Source of the DNA: Neorhizobium petrolearium
GTDB lineage: Bacteria > Pseudomonadota > Alphaproteobacteria > Rhizobiales > Rhizobiaceae
DNA length: 64,000 nucleotides
Direction: 5' to 3'
NCBI RefSeq assembly: GCF_017873175.1
Contig: NZ_JAGGJW010000012.1
Location: 62,001 to 126,000, forward strand
Shown here in pieces: positions 33,612 through 41,769 of the stretch (the stretch's first letter is position 1; each line of letters opens with the position of its first letter). A model generated the notes under the pieces. It saw only the letters and a program-made list of their open reading frames with translations. It was not told where the DNA came from and ran no database searches. A program made the position numbers and the translations under genes.

Positions 33612-34928
33612 TCAGCCTTTCATGATGATCGGGTCAAGGTCACGATAATCCGGCAGGCGACGGTCGATGCCCATGCCATTCCGCATTACGATGCGGTCGG
33701 CCTGCGGACGGGAAAGGAATTCACTCCAGCGTCTGGCGCTGAAGAGGATGAGATCGGCGGGCGCACCTTCGGCAATCACGCCGATATCGGGCCGGCCGAG
33801 AATTTCAGCAGGCGTCGAGGTGACGACGCGGGCCGAGGTCTCGAGCGGGTGGTCGAGATGCAGGATGCGGACTGCCTCCCGGAAGACTTCCACCGGGTCC
33901 ATGTCGCCATAGGCATAGAACGGATCGCGGGTATTGTCGGAGGAGACGGCGGTCTTGACGCCCGCGGCAACCAGTTCATGAAACAGCGTCACACCGCGCC
34001 AGCGGGGCGTGCGGCCGTCATAGCGGTCCTGCAGGTACATGTTGCACATGGGGAGCGACACGACCGAAATCCCGGCCTCCGCGACCTTGTCGATCACGCG
34101 CTTTGCCGTCTCGTCGTCCTGCCTCGCCAGCGAGCAGCAATGGCCGACGGTGACCGCGCCCTCGAAGCGGTTGCGTTTCTTGGCGTTGGCGATCGCTTCC
34201 AGCGTGAGGACCTGTCGGTCCTCCGTCTCGTCCACATGCAGGTCGATGTCGAGGCCGTTGTCGGCTGCCGCGCGGAACAGCCGGTCGAGGATACTCTCGA
34301 AATCGGGGAGGATGCGGGTGGCGCCGCCGAGCAGCCCGCCATGACGCTTTGTCGTGGAGACGATGCCGTTGAAAACTGTCTCGTCGGGCACGCATTCCAG
34401 CGGTAACAAAGCGACTGCCTGCAGCGCGATCCTGTCCTTCCACTCCTCGCGCAGTTCCGCAAACAGCGGAAAGGAAATGTCCGGCTGCGGCGGGATCGAG
34501 TCGAGATGGGTGCGGATCAGCTTCGTGCCGTGCGCATAGGCACTTTTGAGCGAAAATTCGAAGCGGGCGCGGACGTCGTCCGCCGTCCAGTTGGCGATGC
34601 GGTCCTCTCGGACATTATCGAGCGCGCCCATGAACGTGCCGTCGGGGTTAGGGCGGCGATCCCAGAAATGCCCCTTGTCGAGATGGGTATGCATATCGAC
34701 GAAGCAGGGCCAGACCATGCCGCCGCGCAGGTCTGCCTTGACGAGATCGGCAGGCGCCGTGCCGGCGGGCAGGATCTTTTCGATCCTGCCTTGAGAGACG
34801 ATCAGATCCGCCGAGATCAGGCCCTCTCTTGCAGGCGCGGCAAAACCTTTCACGACAACGCCGGGCAAGGTCGCGTTGACAAGTGCGAAACGGTGGGCGT
34901 CCGGAAGCTGCATGAAGCCGGCAGTCAT
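33612..34928 (-). CDS. Cytosine deaminase-like amidohydrolase
   Basis: 438 aa, amidohydrolase superfamily. Metal-binding sites visible: VDMHTHLDKGHFWDR, His/Glu in DLHVDETED, His in TVGHCCSL and the catalytic Asp in VSSDNTRDPFY. This is the CodA subgroup, whose members deaminate cytosine, creatinine, isoguanine or other cyclic ureas/amidines. Given its neighbours (creatininase-family gene, FAD oxidase, dedicated ABC transporter) I would not assume cytosine as substrate. Start overlaps the permease stop (TGATG). Confidence 0.85.
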   Translation of the reverse strand: MTAGFMQLPDAHRFALVNATLPGVVVKGFAAPAREGLISADLIVSQGRIEKILPAGTAPADLVKADLRGGMVWPCFVDMHTHLDKGHFWDRRPNPDGTFMGALDNVREDRIANWTADDVRARFEFSLKSAYAHGTKLIRTHLDSIPPQPDISFPLFAELREEWKDRIALQAVALLPLECVPDETVFNGIVSTTKRHGGLLGGATRILPDFESILDRLFRAAADNGLDIDLHVDETEDRQVLTLEAIANAKKRNRFEGAVTVGHCCSLARQDDETAKRVIDKVAEAGISVVSLPMCNMYLQDRYDGRTPRWRGVTLFHELVAAGVKTAVSSDNTRDPFYAYGDMDPVEVFREAVRILHLDHPLETSARVVTSTPAEILGRPDIGVIAEGAPADLILFSARRWSEFLSRPQADRIVMRNGMGIDRRLPDYRDLDPIIMKG

Positions 34929-35779
34929 CAGTTCTCTCTCTTCAGGCTGCTTTCATGCCAACGGTGCAGACCGAGCCAGGCGATGAAGGAGGTGATCATA
35001 AAGATCACCACGCCGAGCATGGAAAGCAGGATCAGCGCCGCAAAGAGCCGCGGGATGTTAAGGCGATACTGGGATTCGAGCAGACGGAAGGCAAGGCCGG
35101 AACCCGCGCCCGCCGAACCCGCGGCGAATTCCGCCACCACGGCGGCGATCAGCGCCAGGCCGCCGCCGATCCTCAAACCCGTCATGAAATAGGGGAGCGA
35201 AGAGGGGAGTTTGAGATAAAGCAGCGTCTGCCAGCGGGAGGCGCCGTAGAGATCGAAAAGGTTGAGCAGGTTGTGATCGACGCTTTTCAGGCCCTGCACC
35301 ATGTTGGACAGGATCGGGAAGAAGGCGACGAGGAAGGCGCAGATCAGCAATGCAACCTGCGTCGTCGGCGCATAGATCAAAATCAGCGGCGCGATCGCCA
35401 CGATCGGTGTCACCTGCAGGATGACGGTGATCGGATAGAAGGCCGTTTCGATCCATTTCGACTGGACCAGGAAGATGGCAATGCCGACGCCGCCGATCAG
35501 CGCAAGCGCCAGCGCCTGCATGGTGATCTGCGTCGTGACCCAAAGGGCCGGCCAGAGCGTGCCCCAGTCGTTGTAGAGAGAATTGGCGACCGCCAGCGGC
35601 CCCGGCAGGATATATTGCGGGATGCTGTTGAGAGTGATGATGGCCTGCCAGAGCAGGATCAGCGCGATCACCACGCCAACCGGGATCAGCGTGCGCAGGA
35701 GCGTATCGCGATTACGGCCGAAAAAGCCGGGCTTTGGGGGCGCAAGGGGCGGATTGCCTTCAAGACTGGTCGTCGCCAT
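34928..35779 (-). CDS. ABC transporter permease (nitrate/sulfonate/taurine class)
   Basis: 283 aa, six or so membrane segments, with the BPD_transp_1 EAA-like loop (LYGASRWQTLLYLKLPSSLPYFMTGLRIGGG). Belongs to the SsuC/TauC/NrtB/ThiX group. The ATG at 35779 overlaps the ATPase stop (TGATG); the longer frame extends inside the ATPase gene. Works with the ATPase and the NMT1/THI5-like binding protein upstream to import the operon's substrate. Confidence 0.9.
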   Translation of the reverse strand: MATTSLEGNPPLAPPKPGFFGRNRDTLLRTLIPVGVVIALILLWQAIITLNSIPQYILPGPLAVANSLYNDWGTLWPALWVTTQITMQALALALIGGVGIAIFLVQSKWIETAFYPITVILQVTPIVAIAPLILIYAPTTQVALLICAFLVAFFPILSNMVQGLKSVDHNLLNLFDLYGASRWQTLLYLKLPSSLPYFMTGLRIGGGLALIAAVVAEFAAGSAGAGSGLAFRLLESQYRLNIPRLFAALILLSMLGVVIFMITSFIAWLGLHRWHESSLKREN

Positions 35780-36603
35780 CAGTGTTCCTCCCCGCCGATT
35801 GCTTCGAGCAGCATGTTGGAAACTTTCTCGCAGGCCTGGCGATAATCTTCCGAGGTGCGGTAATGCGCGTCGCGGCTGAGACTCGTGACCAGTGGGAAAT
35901 CCGCATGCACCCGGCCGGGCCGCGCCTTCATCACCACAATGCGGTTCGAAAGATAGGCGGATTCGAAGACGGAATGGGTGACGAAGATCACAGTGATCCC
36001 CGTTTCGTGCCAAAGCCGCAGTACGTCGTCATTGAGTTTCTGGCGGGTGATCTCGTCGAGCGCCGCAAAGGGCTCGTCCATCAACAAGAGCTTCGGCTTC
36101 GTCACGAGCGCGCGGGCGATCGAGACGCGCATCTTCATGCCGCCGGAAAGTTCGCGCGGGTAGGCGCCGGCGAAATCCTGGAGGCCCACGGTCGTGAGCG
36201 TCTGCATGATCTCGCCACGGGCGGCGGATTTCGACACGCCGCGCAGCTTCAGCGGCAGGTAGACATTGCCGAACACGGTCTGCCAGGGCATCAGGGTCGG
36301 CTCCTGGAAGACGAAGGAGATGTCGCCTTCCGGCAATCCCTTGGAATTGATGCGCGAGCTTGGCCAGTCGATCGTACCCGTCGTCGTGTCGCCCAGGCCG
36401 GCGATGATCCGGAGTGCCGTCGACTTGCCGCAGCCGGAAGGACCGAGGAGGCTGACGAACTCGCCGGGTTCGACCGTCAGCGACATGTCGGAGAGTGCGA
36501 GCGTGCCGCTTGAGAACATTTTCGAGACGCCGCGCATGACGACCAGCGGGCGTCTGCGGGTGTCTCCGGGGGCTGGGATCAGCGGTGCTTGGGACGTGGT
36601 CAT
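35779..36603 (-). CDS. ABC transporter ATP-binding protein (nitrate/sulfonate/taurine class)
   Basis: 274 aa. Walker A GPSGCGKST, Q-loop FVFQEPTLMPW, signature LSGGMKMRVSIARAL, Walker B LLLMDEPFAALDE and switch His in FVTHSV. SsuB/TauB-type. Overlaps the permease gene by the TGATG arrangement. 186 bp separate it from the binding-protein gene, and that gap is filled with palindromes (see 36677-36768). Confidence 0.93.
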   Translation of the reverse strand: MTTSQAPLIPAPGDTRRRPLVVMRGVSKMFSSGTLALSDMSLTVEPGEFVSLLGPSGCGKSTALRIIAGLGDTTTGTIDWPSSRINSKGLPEGDISFVFQEPTLMPWQTVFGNVYLPLKLRGVSKSAARGEIMQTLTTVGLQDFAGAYPRELSGGMKMRVSIARALVTKPKLLLMDEPFAALDEITRQKLNDDVLRLWHETGITVIFVTHSVFESAYLSNRIVVMKARPGRVHADFPLVTSLSRDAHYRTSEDYRQACEKVSNMLLEAIGGEEH

Positions 36604-36676
36604 GCTTCACTCGATCAGAAGGGCGGCATCTGCCGCTTCATCCTCCCCTTGAAGGGGGCGGCGGTGCGTGGAGCCC

Positions 36677-36768
36677 CTCCTCCTTTAGGAGGAGAGGTTG
36701 GGGAGGGGTTCCGATCTCGATCAAAATCCCTCCCGCCTGCCGGCAACCCTCCCTGTGCCGGGAGGGTT
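36677..36768. repeat. Intergenic palindromes between binding-protein and ATPase genes
   Basis: Two perfect hairpins: CTCCTCC-TTTA-GGAGGAG (36677-36694) and AACCCTCCC-TGTGCC-GGGAGGGTT (36745-36768). Both are C/T-rich mosaic elements resembling the one after lpdA. In the minus-strand mRNA they lie just after the binding-protein stop (36790). They could stall RNase or part-terminate transcription, so that the binding protein is made in excess over the membrane subunits. Confidence 0.6.
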
Positions 36769-36789
36769 AAGAATGCCGCACCGGTCACG

Positions 36790-37806
36790 CTATTTCTTCA
36801 GCGCCATGCCGACGCCCTTGCAGACGAACTTGGTGGAATAGGCTTTCTTGAAATCCAGGTCGGCCGGTTCAACACCGATCGCCACCATCGAGTCGAAGAA
36901 CTTCTTGTAGCGCTCATCGGTGATGCAGCCGATGCCCTTTTCCAGAGCGTCGCCGGATTCGACGATGCCGTATTCCTTCATCTTGGCGATGGAATAGGCG
37001 ATCTGGCCATCCGTCATTTCCGGATTGTCCTTCTTGATCAGATCGTTGGCCGCCTTGTTGTCACCGTAGAGGTAGTTGTACCAGCCCTCGATCGAAGCGT
37101 CGACGAAGCGCTGCACCACATCGGGCTTCTTGTCGATCATCTGCTGCGTGGTGGTGATCATGGTCGAGTAAGAGCCGTAACCGGCATCGGCAATCAGGAA
37201 GACCTTCGGCGCCCAGCCGGCCTGCTTTTCGATCTCATAGGGCTCGGACGTCAGATAGCCCTGCTGCGCGGACTTCTTGTCGGCGATGAAAGGGGCGGGA
37301 TTGAAGGTATAGGGCTTGTACTGGTCGTCGCGGAAGCCCTGGAAATTCTTCTTCATCCACTCGAAATAGGTGACGTAGCCCTCCTTGCCCATGAAGATCG
37401 TGTCCATCTTGGCAAGGTCTTCGAATTTCTCGACGCCGGCGTCCGGATGGGCGAGCAGAACCTGCGGGTCCTTCTGGAAGATCGAGGCGACGCTGATGAG
37501 CGGGATGCCCTGCTTGACGGCATCCATATCACCAAGCGGTCCGCCCATATAGAAATCGACCTTGCCGGCGATCAGAAGCGCGCGATTGGCGGCGTTCGGT
37601 CCACCCTGGACGATGGTCACCTTCAGTCCGTGCTTCTCGTAGGTGCCGTCGGCGACGGCCTGGTAGAAGCCGCCGTGCTCGGCCTGGGCGAGCCAGTTGG
37701 TGCCATAGGAGACTTCATCGAGAGCACTTGCCGGTGTTGCCGCAAGTGCCGCCGCGAAGAGGCCGAAAGCGGCCAGAATACCCTTTATTTTCAGTGTGTT
37801 GGACAT
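36790..37806 (-). CDS. NMT1/THI5-like ABC substrate-binding protein
   Basis: 338 aa, periplasmic. Signal peptide of about 27 residues ending Pro-Ala-Ser-Ala, then SYGTNWLAQAEHGGFYQAVADGTYEKHGL, the hallmark of the NMT1/THI5 (nitrate, sulfonate, HMP, pyrimidine) binding-protein fold; VDFYMGG and a C-terminal helical part follow. I took the ATG at 37806 since the upstream extension spoils the signal peptide. First gene of the six-gene operon. No THI-box is seen upstream, so I do not think it is a thiamine-precursor importer. Confidence 0.88.
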   Translation of the reverse strand: MSNTLKIKGILAAFGLFAAALAATPASALDEVSYGTNWLAQAEHGGFYQAVADGTYEKHGLKVTIVQGGPNAANRALLIAGKVDFYMGGPLGDMDAVKQGIPLISVASIFQKDPQVLLAHPDAGVEKFEDLAKMDTIFMGKEGYVTYFEWMKKNFQGFRDDQYKPYTFNPAPFIADKKSAQQGYLTSEPYEIEKQAGWAPKVFLIADAGYGSYSTMITTTQQMIDKKPDVVQRFVDASIEGWYNYLYGDNKAANDLIKKDNPEMTDGQIAYSIAKMKEYGIVESGDALEKGIGCITDERYKKFFDSMVAIGVEPADLDFKKAYSTKFVCKGVGMALKK

Positions 37807-37886
37807 GTCGCTTCGTTCCCCTGTTAAACCTTTCGGCATCGTGAGAGCATTCCATTTACAGCATTTGTACGGTTGCGTTGCTCTTT

Positions 37887-37929
37887 GAAAAGCATCAAAA
37901 TTCGTTCACATTGATGCCTTTCAGGCATC
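37887..37929. promoter_or_regulatory. Candidate LysR operator, shared motif with the creatininase gene
   Basis: Between the divergent binding-protein and lysR genes: GAAAAGCATCAA (37887-37898), then GATGCCT-TTC-AGGCATC (37913-37929), a perfect 7-bp dyad containing the LysR-box form T-N11-A. GCATC/GATGC half sites recur three or four times in 43 bp. The same GAAAAGCATCAA 12-mer lies upstream of the creatininase gene at 39809. Confidence 0.65.
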
Positions 37930-37995
37930 GGTCGAGTTTTGATCTGCCAAATTGTGCGGCATGATCAAAAAAGAAGCAATGAGGGTTGGGGTAAA

Positions 37996-38961
37996 ATGCT
38001 GCACTCGCGAAAACTTCTCTATATCGACGAGATCGCCCGCTGCGGCTCGATCCGTAAGGCGGCGGCCCGGCTGAACGTTGCTTCCTCGGCGGTCAATCGG
38101 CAGATCCTGGCACTCGAAGAGGAATTGGGGGCGCCGATCTTCGAGCGGATGCCGCGCGGCCTGAAGCTGACGGCGGCCGGCGAGCTCTGCATCGAGCATA
38201 TCCGCGAGGTGCTGAAAACCTACGAACGGATGGAGGCGCGCATCCGGGGGCTCAAGATGCCGCAGGCGGGCAAGGTGACGCTGGTTTCGACCGTCGGGCT
38301 CGCTGCCGGGCCGTTGCCGGAGATCATCGCGCGTTTCATCGCGAAGCATCCGCGCGTGCGCATCCATCTCAGGAACGACGGGCCCTCGAACACGCTCCAG
38401 CCGGTGATTTCGGGGGAGGTGGATTTCGGTCTCGGCTTCAACATCCCGGCGACGCCCGGCATCCGGACGCTTGCCAATTTCGATATCCCGATTGGCGCCG
38501 TGATGCCTCCCGGGCACCGACTGGCGGGCGAGGAGGGGCCTGTCGATCTCGCTGAGGTGGTGCAGGAGCCGCTTGTGCTCGCCCAGCCGGGCACCAGCTT
38601 GCGCAACGTCATCAATCTCGCGCTTTCGCCACTTTCCGCACCGGTCGAGCCGGTGGTCGAGACCAACGCATCGGAAATGCTGAAGAAACTCGTCAAGGCC
38701 GGCACGGGGCTGACGCTGCTCAACCCGCTTGACGTGCTGCCGGACTGCCGGCGCGGCGAACTCGTCTTCCGGCCGCTCGCCAATCCCCACGCGCGTCACC
38801 AGCCGATGAAGCTTTTCGCTCGCTCGCGCGCCACGCTCGACACGGCGACAAGCCTGTTCGTGGAATTCCTGCTATCGGAGCTTATCGCGATCGTGAGCGA
38901 GCTGGAGGCCAAGGGACATGTGCCGACGCAGGCACTGACCAGAGATGCCCAGCGCGACTAG
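37996..38961 (+). CDS. LysR-family transcriptional regulator
   Basis: 321 aa. N-terminal winged HTH (about residues 5-62: SIRKAAARLNVASSAVNRQI, then EEELGAPIFERMPRGLKLTAAGE) and a C-terminal effector-binding domain with a type-2 periplasmic-binding fold. The ATG at 37996 follows GAGGGTTGGGG. Divergent from the ABC/amidohydrolase operon and 2 bp from the convergent creatininase-family gene, so it most likely controls both in response to their substrate. Confidence 0.92.
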   Translation: MLHSRKLLYIDEIARCGSIRKAAARLNVASSAVNRQILALEEELGAPIFERMPRGLKLTAAGELCIEHIREVLKTYERMEARIRGLKMPQAGKVTLVSTVGLAAGPLPEIIARFIAKHPRVRIHLRNDGPSNTLQPVISGEVDFGLGFNIPATPGIRTLANFDIPIGAVMPPGHRLAGEEGPVDLAEVVQEPLVLAQPGTSLRNVINLALSPLSAPVEPVVETNASEMLKKLVKAGTGLTLLNPLDVLPDCRRGELVFRPLANPHARHQPMKLFARSRATLDTATSLFVEFLLSELIAIVSELEAKGHVPTQALTRDAQRD

Positions 38962-38963
38962 GG

Positions 38964-39752
38964 TCAGCGGGAATAGAGATTGTCGAGCGAAAAGCCTTCC
39001 AATTCGCGTAGCATCTCGATGAAGCCCGCCACCTGATGGCGGCAGATGACGGCGCCCTTTTCGGCAGTGCCCTTGGAAGCATCGCCGACCACACCGTTCG
39101 GATTGAGGTCGTGCGCCAGCCATGACAGGACATGCGGCGGTGCCGGCTGGAAGAATTTCGACCTTGTCTCCGCCTTCGAGACGAAGTTCTCCGCCTTGTC
39201 CATGCGCACCAGGTCGGGGCGGAAATGCAGCATCAGCGAGGTCTCCACCTCACCGCCGTGAATGCCGAATTTCTGCTCATGATCGCTTATCAGGCCTTGC
39301 GGATGGCCGAAGCGGCCCCATTGGGTGCAAACCACCGCCATTTGATGACGGACGCGCAATTCGCGGCCGACGATGCTCATGATGTCAAGATTGCCGCCAT
39401 GCGAATTGACGATGACGAGCTTTCTCACGCCTGCTTCCGCCACCTTGGCGCCGATCGCCGTCCAGGCGGGGATGAGGATTTCGGGGCCGAAGGAAAGCGT
39501 GCCGGCCCCGTAGACGTGCTCGTTGGCCTTGCCGATCTCCTGGGTCGGCAGCACGAGGATGTCGAGATCCTCCGGACGCCTGGCATTCAGTTCGGCGAGC
39601 ATGCCGTTGGCGATCACCACGTCGGTTGCGACCGGAAGGTGGGGCCCGTGCTGTTCCGTCGAAGCGATCGGCAATATGGCGATGGTCTTTTCGGGCGAAA
39701 GATCAGCGAAATCGAGCGTATTGAGTTCATTCCAATAAAATGGCTTGCCCAT
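38964..39752 (-). CDS. Creatininase-family amidohydrolase
   Basis: 262 aa. Metal and catalytic residues of the family are visible: Glu and His in ASTEQHGPHLPVATD, the VNSHGGN loop and HGGEVETS. Known members act on creatinine, mycofactocin peptides, formamide intermediates of riboflavin synthesis (ArfB) or guanylurea-like compounds. The ATG at 39752 starts at MGKPFYWNEL; the frame upstream is not family-like. It lies on the strand opposite lysR, and its upstream region shares a 12-bp motif with the neighbouring operon, which ties it to the same pathway. Confidence 0.85.
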   Translation of the reverse strand: MGKPFYWNELNTLDFADLSPEKTIAILPIASTEQHGPHLPVATDVVIANGMLAELNARRPEDLDILVLPTQEIGKANEHVYGAGTLSFGPEILIPAWTAIGAKVAEAGVRKLVIVNSHGGNLDIMSIVGRELRVRHQMAVVCTQWGRFGHPQGLISDHEQKFGIHGGEVETSLMLHFRPDLVRMDKAENFVSKAETRSKFFQPAPPHVLSWLAHDLNPNGVVGDASKGTAEKGAVICRHQVAGFIEMLRELEGFSLDNLYSR

Positions 39753-39808
39753 GCTGTTCCTGCCTTTCATCCATGTTTGCGACAGGGTTAGGAGATCGAG
39801 TACGTCTC

Positions 39809-39820
39809 GAAAAGCATCAA
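39809..39820. promoter_or_regulatory. Second copy of the GAAAAGCATCAA motif
   Basis: Identical 12-mer to 37887-37898, located 57 bp before the creatininase start. AGCAT (39813) and ATGCT (39833-39837) also form a loose dyad here. Taken as an operator for the adjacent LysR protein. Confidence 0.55.
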
Positions 39821-40009
39821 TTTCCGCCCGGCATGCTGCCTTTTTGCGTACGCATCGGATAATCGCCTGTCTCAAGGTGGGAAAAAAGCGGATTTCAATA
39901 AAATTGCATCTATCTGCTTAAGCGCCCCGAAAACCATCCCCGCGTATGGTTGTGCCATCAAGAGACAAGGCGGCGGCAAAGCCGTCCGATGGAAACAGGG
40001 TGCAGCGTT

Positions 40010-40549
40010 ATGATCAAGAAGCTCATTATTTCCGCGGTCGTCCTGACGGCCCTCATCTACAGCAAGGAAGCCAATGCCGCCGGCGCCGGCGGTTTCGCCC
40101 GGTCGCTTTCGTCTATCATGGCGGCGCAGATCCATACGTCGGAAATCCCGGCCATCGAGCGTCATGAGGACGCCGATGACGCCGTGCTGATCCTGACCTT
40201 CGCCAAGCGACGCGAACTGCTGCGGGTCAACTCGGCCGTCAACGGTACGATATCCGATCTGGACGACTATTTCGACGATATCGCCGGCGGCCTCTCGCTC
40301 GATTTCGGCGTCAACGGTTGCCTGGATTGCGCCGACCTGAAGCGAGACCACCTGGTCTCGCTTGGCTGGTCTGCCAAGGCGATGCGGATTGCCTATGCGG
40401 TGAGCGAGGAAGGCCGCGTCGAGCGTGTCCTGGTGCTGGCGACAGACCGTGGCGATGTGATCCTTGGCAATGACAGCCCGGTCATCGACATGTGGGGCCA
40501 GGCGCCGCGCCTGATCCGCGGTCGCGCGCCGGCCCTCACGCGGGCCTAA
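40010..40549 (+). CDS. Secreted transglutaminase-like cysteine peptidase homologue (BTLCP), probably inactive
   Basis: 179 aa with a signal peptide (about 1-23, Ala-Asn-Ala-Ala). The order Val-Asn-x-x-Val-Asn, then a Gly-x-x-Asp-Cys-x-Asp (Cys107) segment followed by LKRDHLVSLGW, matches bacterial transglutaminase-like cysteine proteinases. However, the position of the catalytic His (normally His-x-Val-Leu) holds Arg139 and the usual Leu-Asp-Asn reads Leu-Gly-Asn. Two of three triad residues therefore look replaced, and I regard it as a degenerate, non-catalytic member. Stands alone between the creatininase and an EamA gene. The alignment is by eye. Confidence 0.6.
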   Translation: MIKKLIISAVVLTALIYSKEANAAGAGGFARSLSSIMAAQIHTSEIPAIERHEDADDAVLILTFAKRRELLRVNSAVNGTISDLDDYFDDIAGGLSLDFGVNGCLDCADLKRDHLVSLGWSAKAMRIAYAVSEEGRVERVLVLATDRGDVILGNDSPVIDMWGQAPRLIRGRAPALTRA

Positions 40550-40596
40550 TACGACATCTGATTCTTCAAGCTGTTCTTCCCGCTCCAACCCGCTTT

Positions 40597-41484
40597 TCAG
40601 ACGGAGGCAGGTTTTCCCCATTCGGCGATGGCGATGCCGCAGAGCGCCAGCGCCAGCGCGACGATATGGAAGATCTGCAGGTCCTCGCCGATGATGGCGA
40701 CTGAGAGCAGCGTGCCGAAGACGGGCACGAGATTGATGAACAGACCCGCCCGGTTGGCGCCGATCTTCCCGACGCCGACGATGTAGAGCACCTGCGCGAT
40801 GAGCGAGGCGAAAACGGCGGTATAAAGCGCAACGATCCAGCCCGTCGTATCCGGCCAGATCATCCGGCCGCTCGAATATTCCCAGGCGGCCAGCGGTATG
40901 CTGAAGAGCATCGCGACAAGGGCCGGCACAGCCATCAAGGTCCGCCAGTTGACCATCGGCCGCCATCTGAGTGCGACCGTATAGATGGCATAACCGACAA
41001 TCGCGATCATCATGATCGCATCGCCGATGTTCACGGTCAGCGTCCGGAGCGTCTCGAAATCCCCGTGGACGGCGGTAATGAGGCCCCCGATGAATGTCAG
41101 CGTGAAGCCGAATACCTGTGCCCAGGAGACCTTCATCCGGAACAGCGCGAAATTCATCACGAAGATCAACATCGGGATGAGCACCTGCTCGACGGTCACG
41201 TTGATCGCGGTCGTGTAATTGACGGCCGTGTAGAGCGCGGCGTTGAAGACGACGTAACCCATGACGCCGAGGAAGATGAGAATCGGCAGGTTCTTCCTGA
41301 CGACCGGCCAGTCCTTCCTGAGCTGCGGCGCAGAGATCGCGAAAATGATGACGGTGGCAATGAACCAGCGCCAGAAGGTCAGCGTCATCGGGCTCACATG
41401 GCCGACGGCGAGTTTGCCTGCCACCGCGTTGCCGCCCCAGCACAGGGTTGCTATGACGAGGGCAAGATAGGCTTTTTTATGCAA
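40597..41484 (-). CDS. EamA/DMT-family membrane transporter
   Basis: 295 aa with ten hydrophobic segments in two EamA repeats (RhaT/YdcZ-like). CWGGNAVAGKLA near the start and a second-repeat VFASLIAQVLYIVGVGKIGANRAGLFINLVPVFG are characteristic. Exports or imports small metabolites; substrate unknown. GGAGACGTG is the ribosome binding site. Divergent from purA. Confidence 0.88.
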   Translation of the reverse strand: MHKKAYLALVIATLCWGGNAVAGKLAVGHVSPMTLTFWRWFIATVIIFAISAPQLRKDWPVVRKNLPILIFLGVMGYVVFNAALYTAVNYTTAINVTVEQVLIPMLIFVMNFALFRMKVSWAQVFGFTLTFIGGLITAVHGDFETLRTLTVNIGDAIMMIAIVGYAIYTVALRWRPMVNWRTLMAVPALVAMLFSIPLAAWEYSSGRMIWPDTTGWIVALYTAVFASLIAQVLYIVGVGKIGANRAGLFINLVPVFGTLLSVAIIGEDLQIFHIVALALALCGIAIAEWGKPASV

Positions 41485-41769
41485 AACACGTCTCCGGCGC
41501 CGGCGGGACCGCGGCGATTTGAGGGCGAGGCGGGAAATAGCGCGGGCCTCGCACTTTTGTCACGTAAAAACCACGGCGGAGTCACAAACAGGTCGCTTTC
41601 CTCCGGCCAAGGCATTATAGATGCGCCCGTTTGCAATGCCTGGACGGTTTGCCGTAACAAGCAGTGCAGGAAATCGAAGTGGCGTATCGACCGTTCGTCA
41701 ATCAAGATTGACTTATGGACGATGCGCGTATGGTTGCGTGGGCTTTGCCCAGATCATAGGAAGCAAAGA

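Noticed and set aside
32385..34406. 673-codon open frame on the plus strand over the FAD oxidase and deaminase genes
   Set aside because: Antisense shadow; the minus-strand genes have full catalytic motifs.
36790..37995. Thiamine-precursor (HMP) transporter with TPP riboswitch
   Set aside because: Binding-protein fold would allow it, but no CTGAGA-type THI box or leader is seen before the gene, and the co-operonic enzymes do not fit.
39872..41443. 523-codon minus-strand frame crossing from the creatininase promoter through the BTLCP homologue into the EamA gene
   Set aside because: It is in a different frame from EamA and antisense to the signal-peptide gene; no domain pattern.
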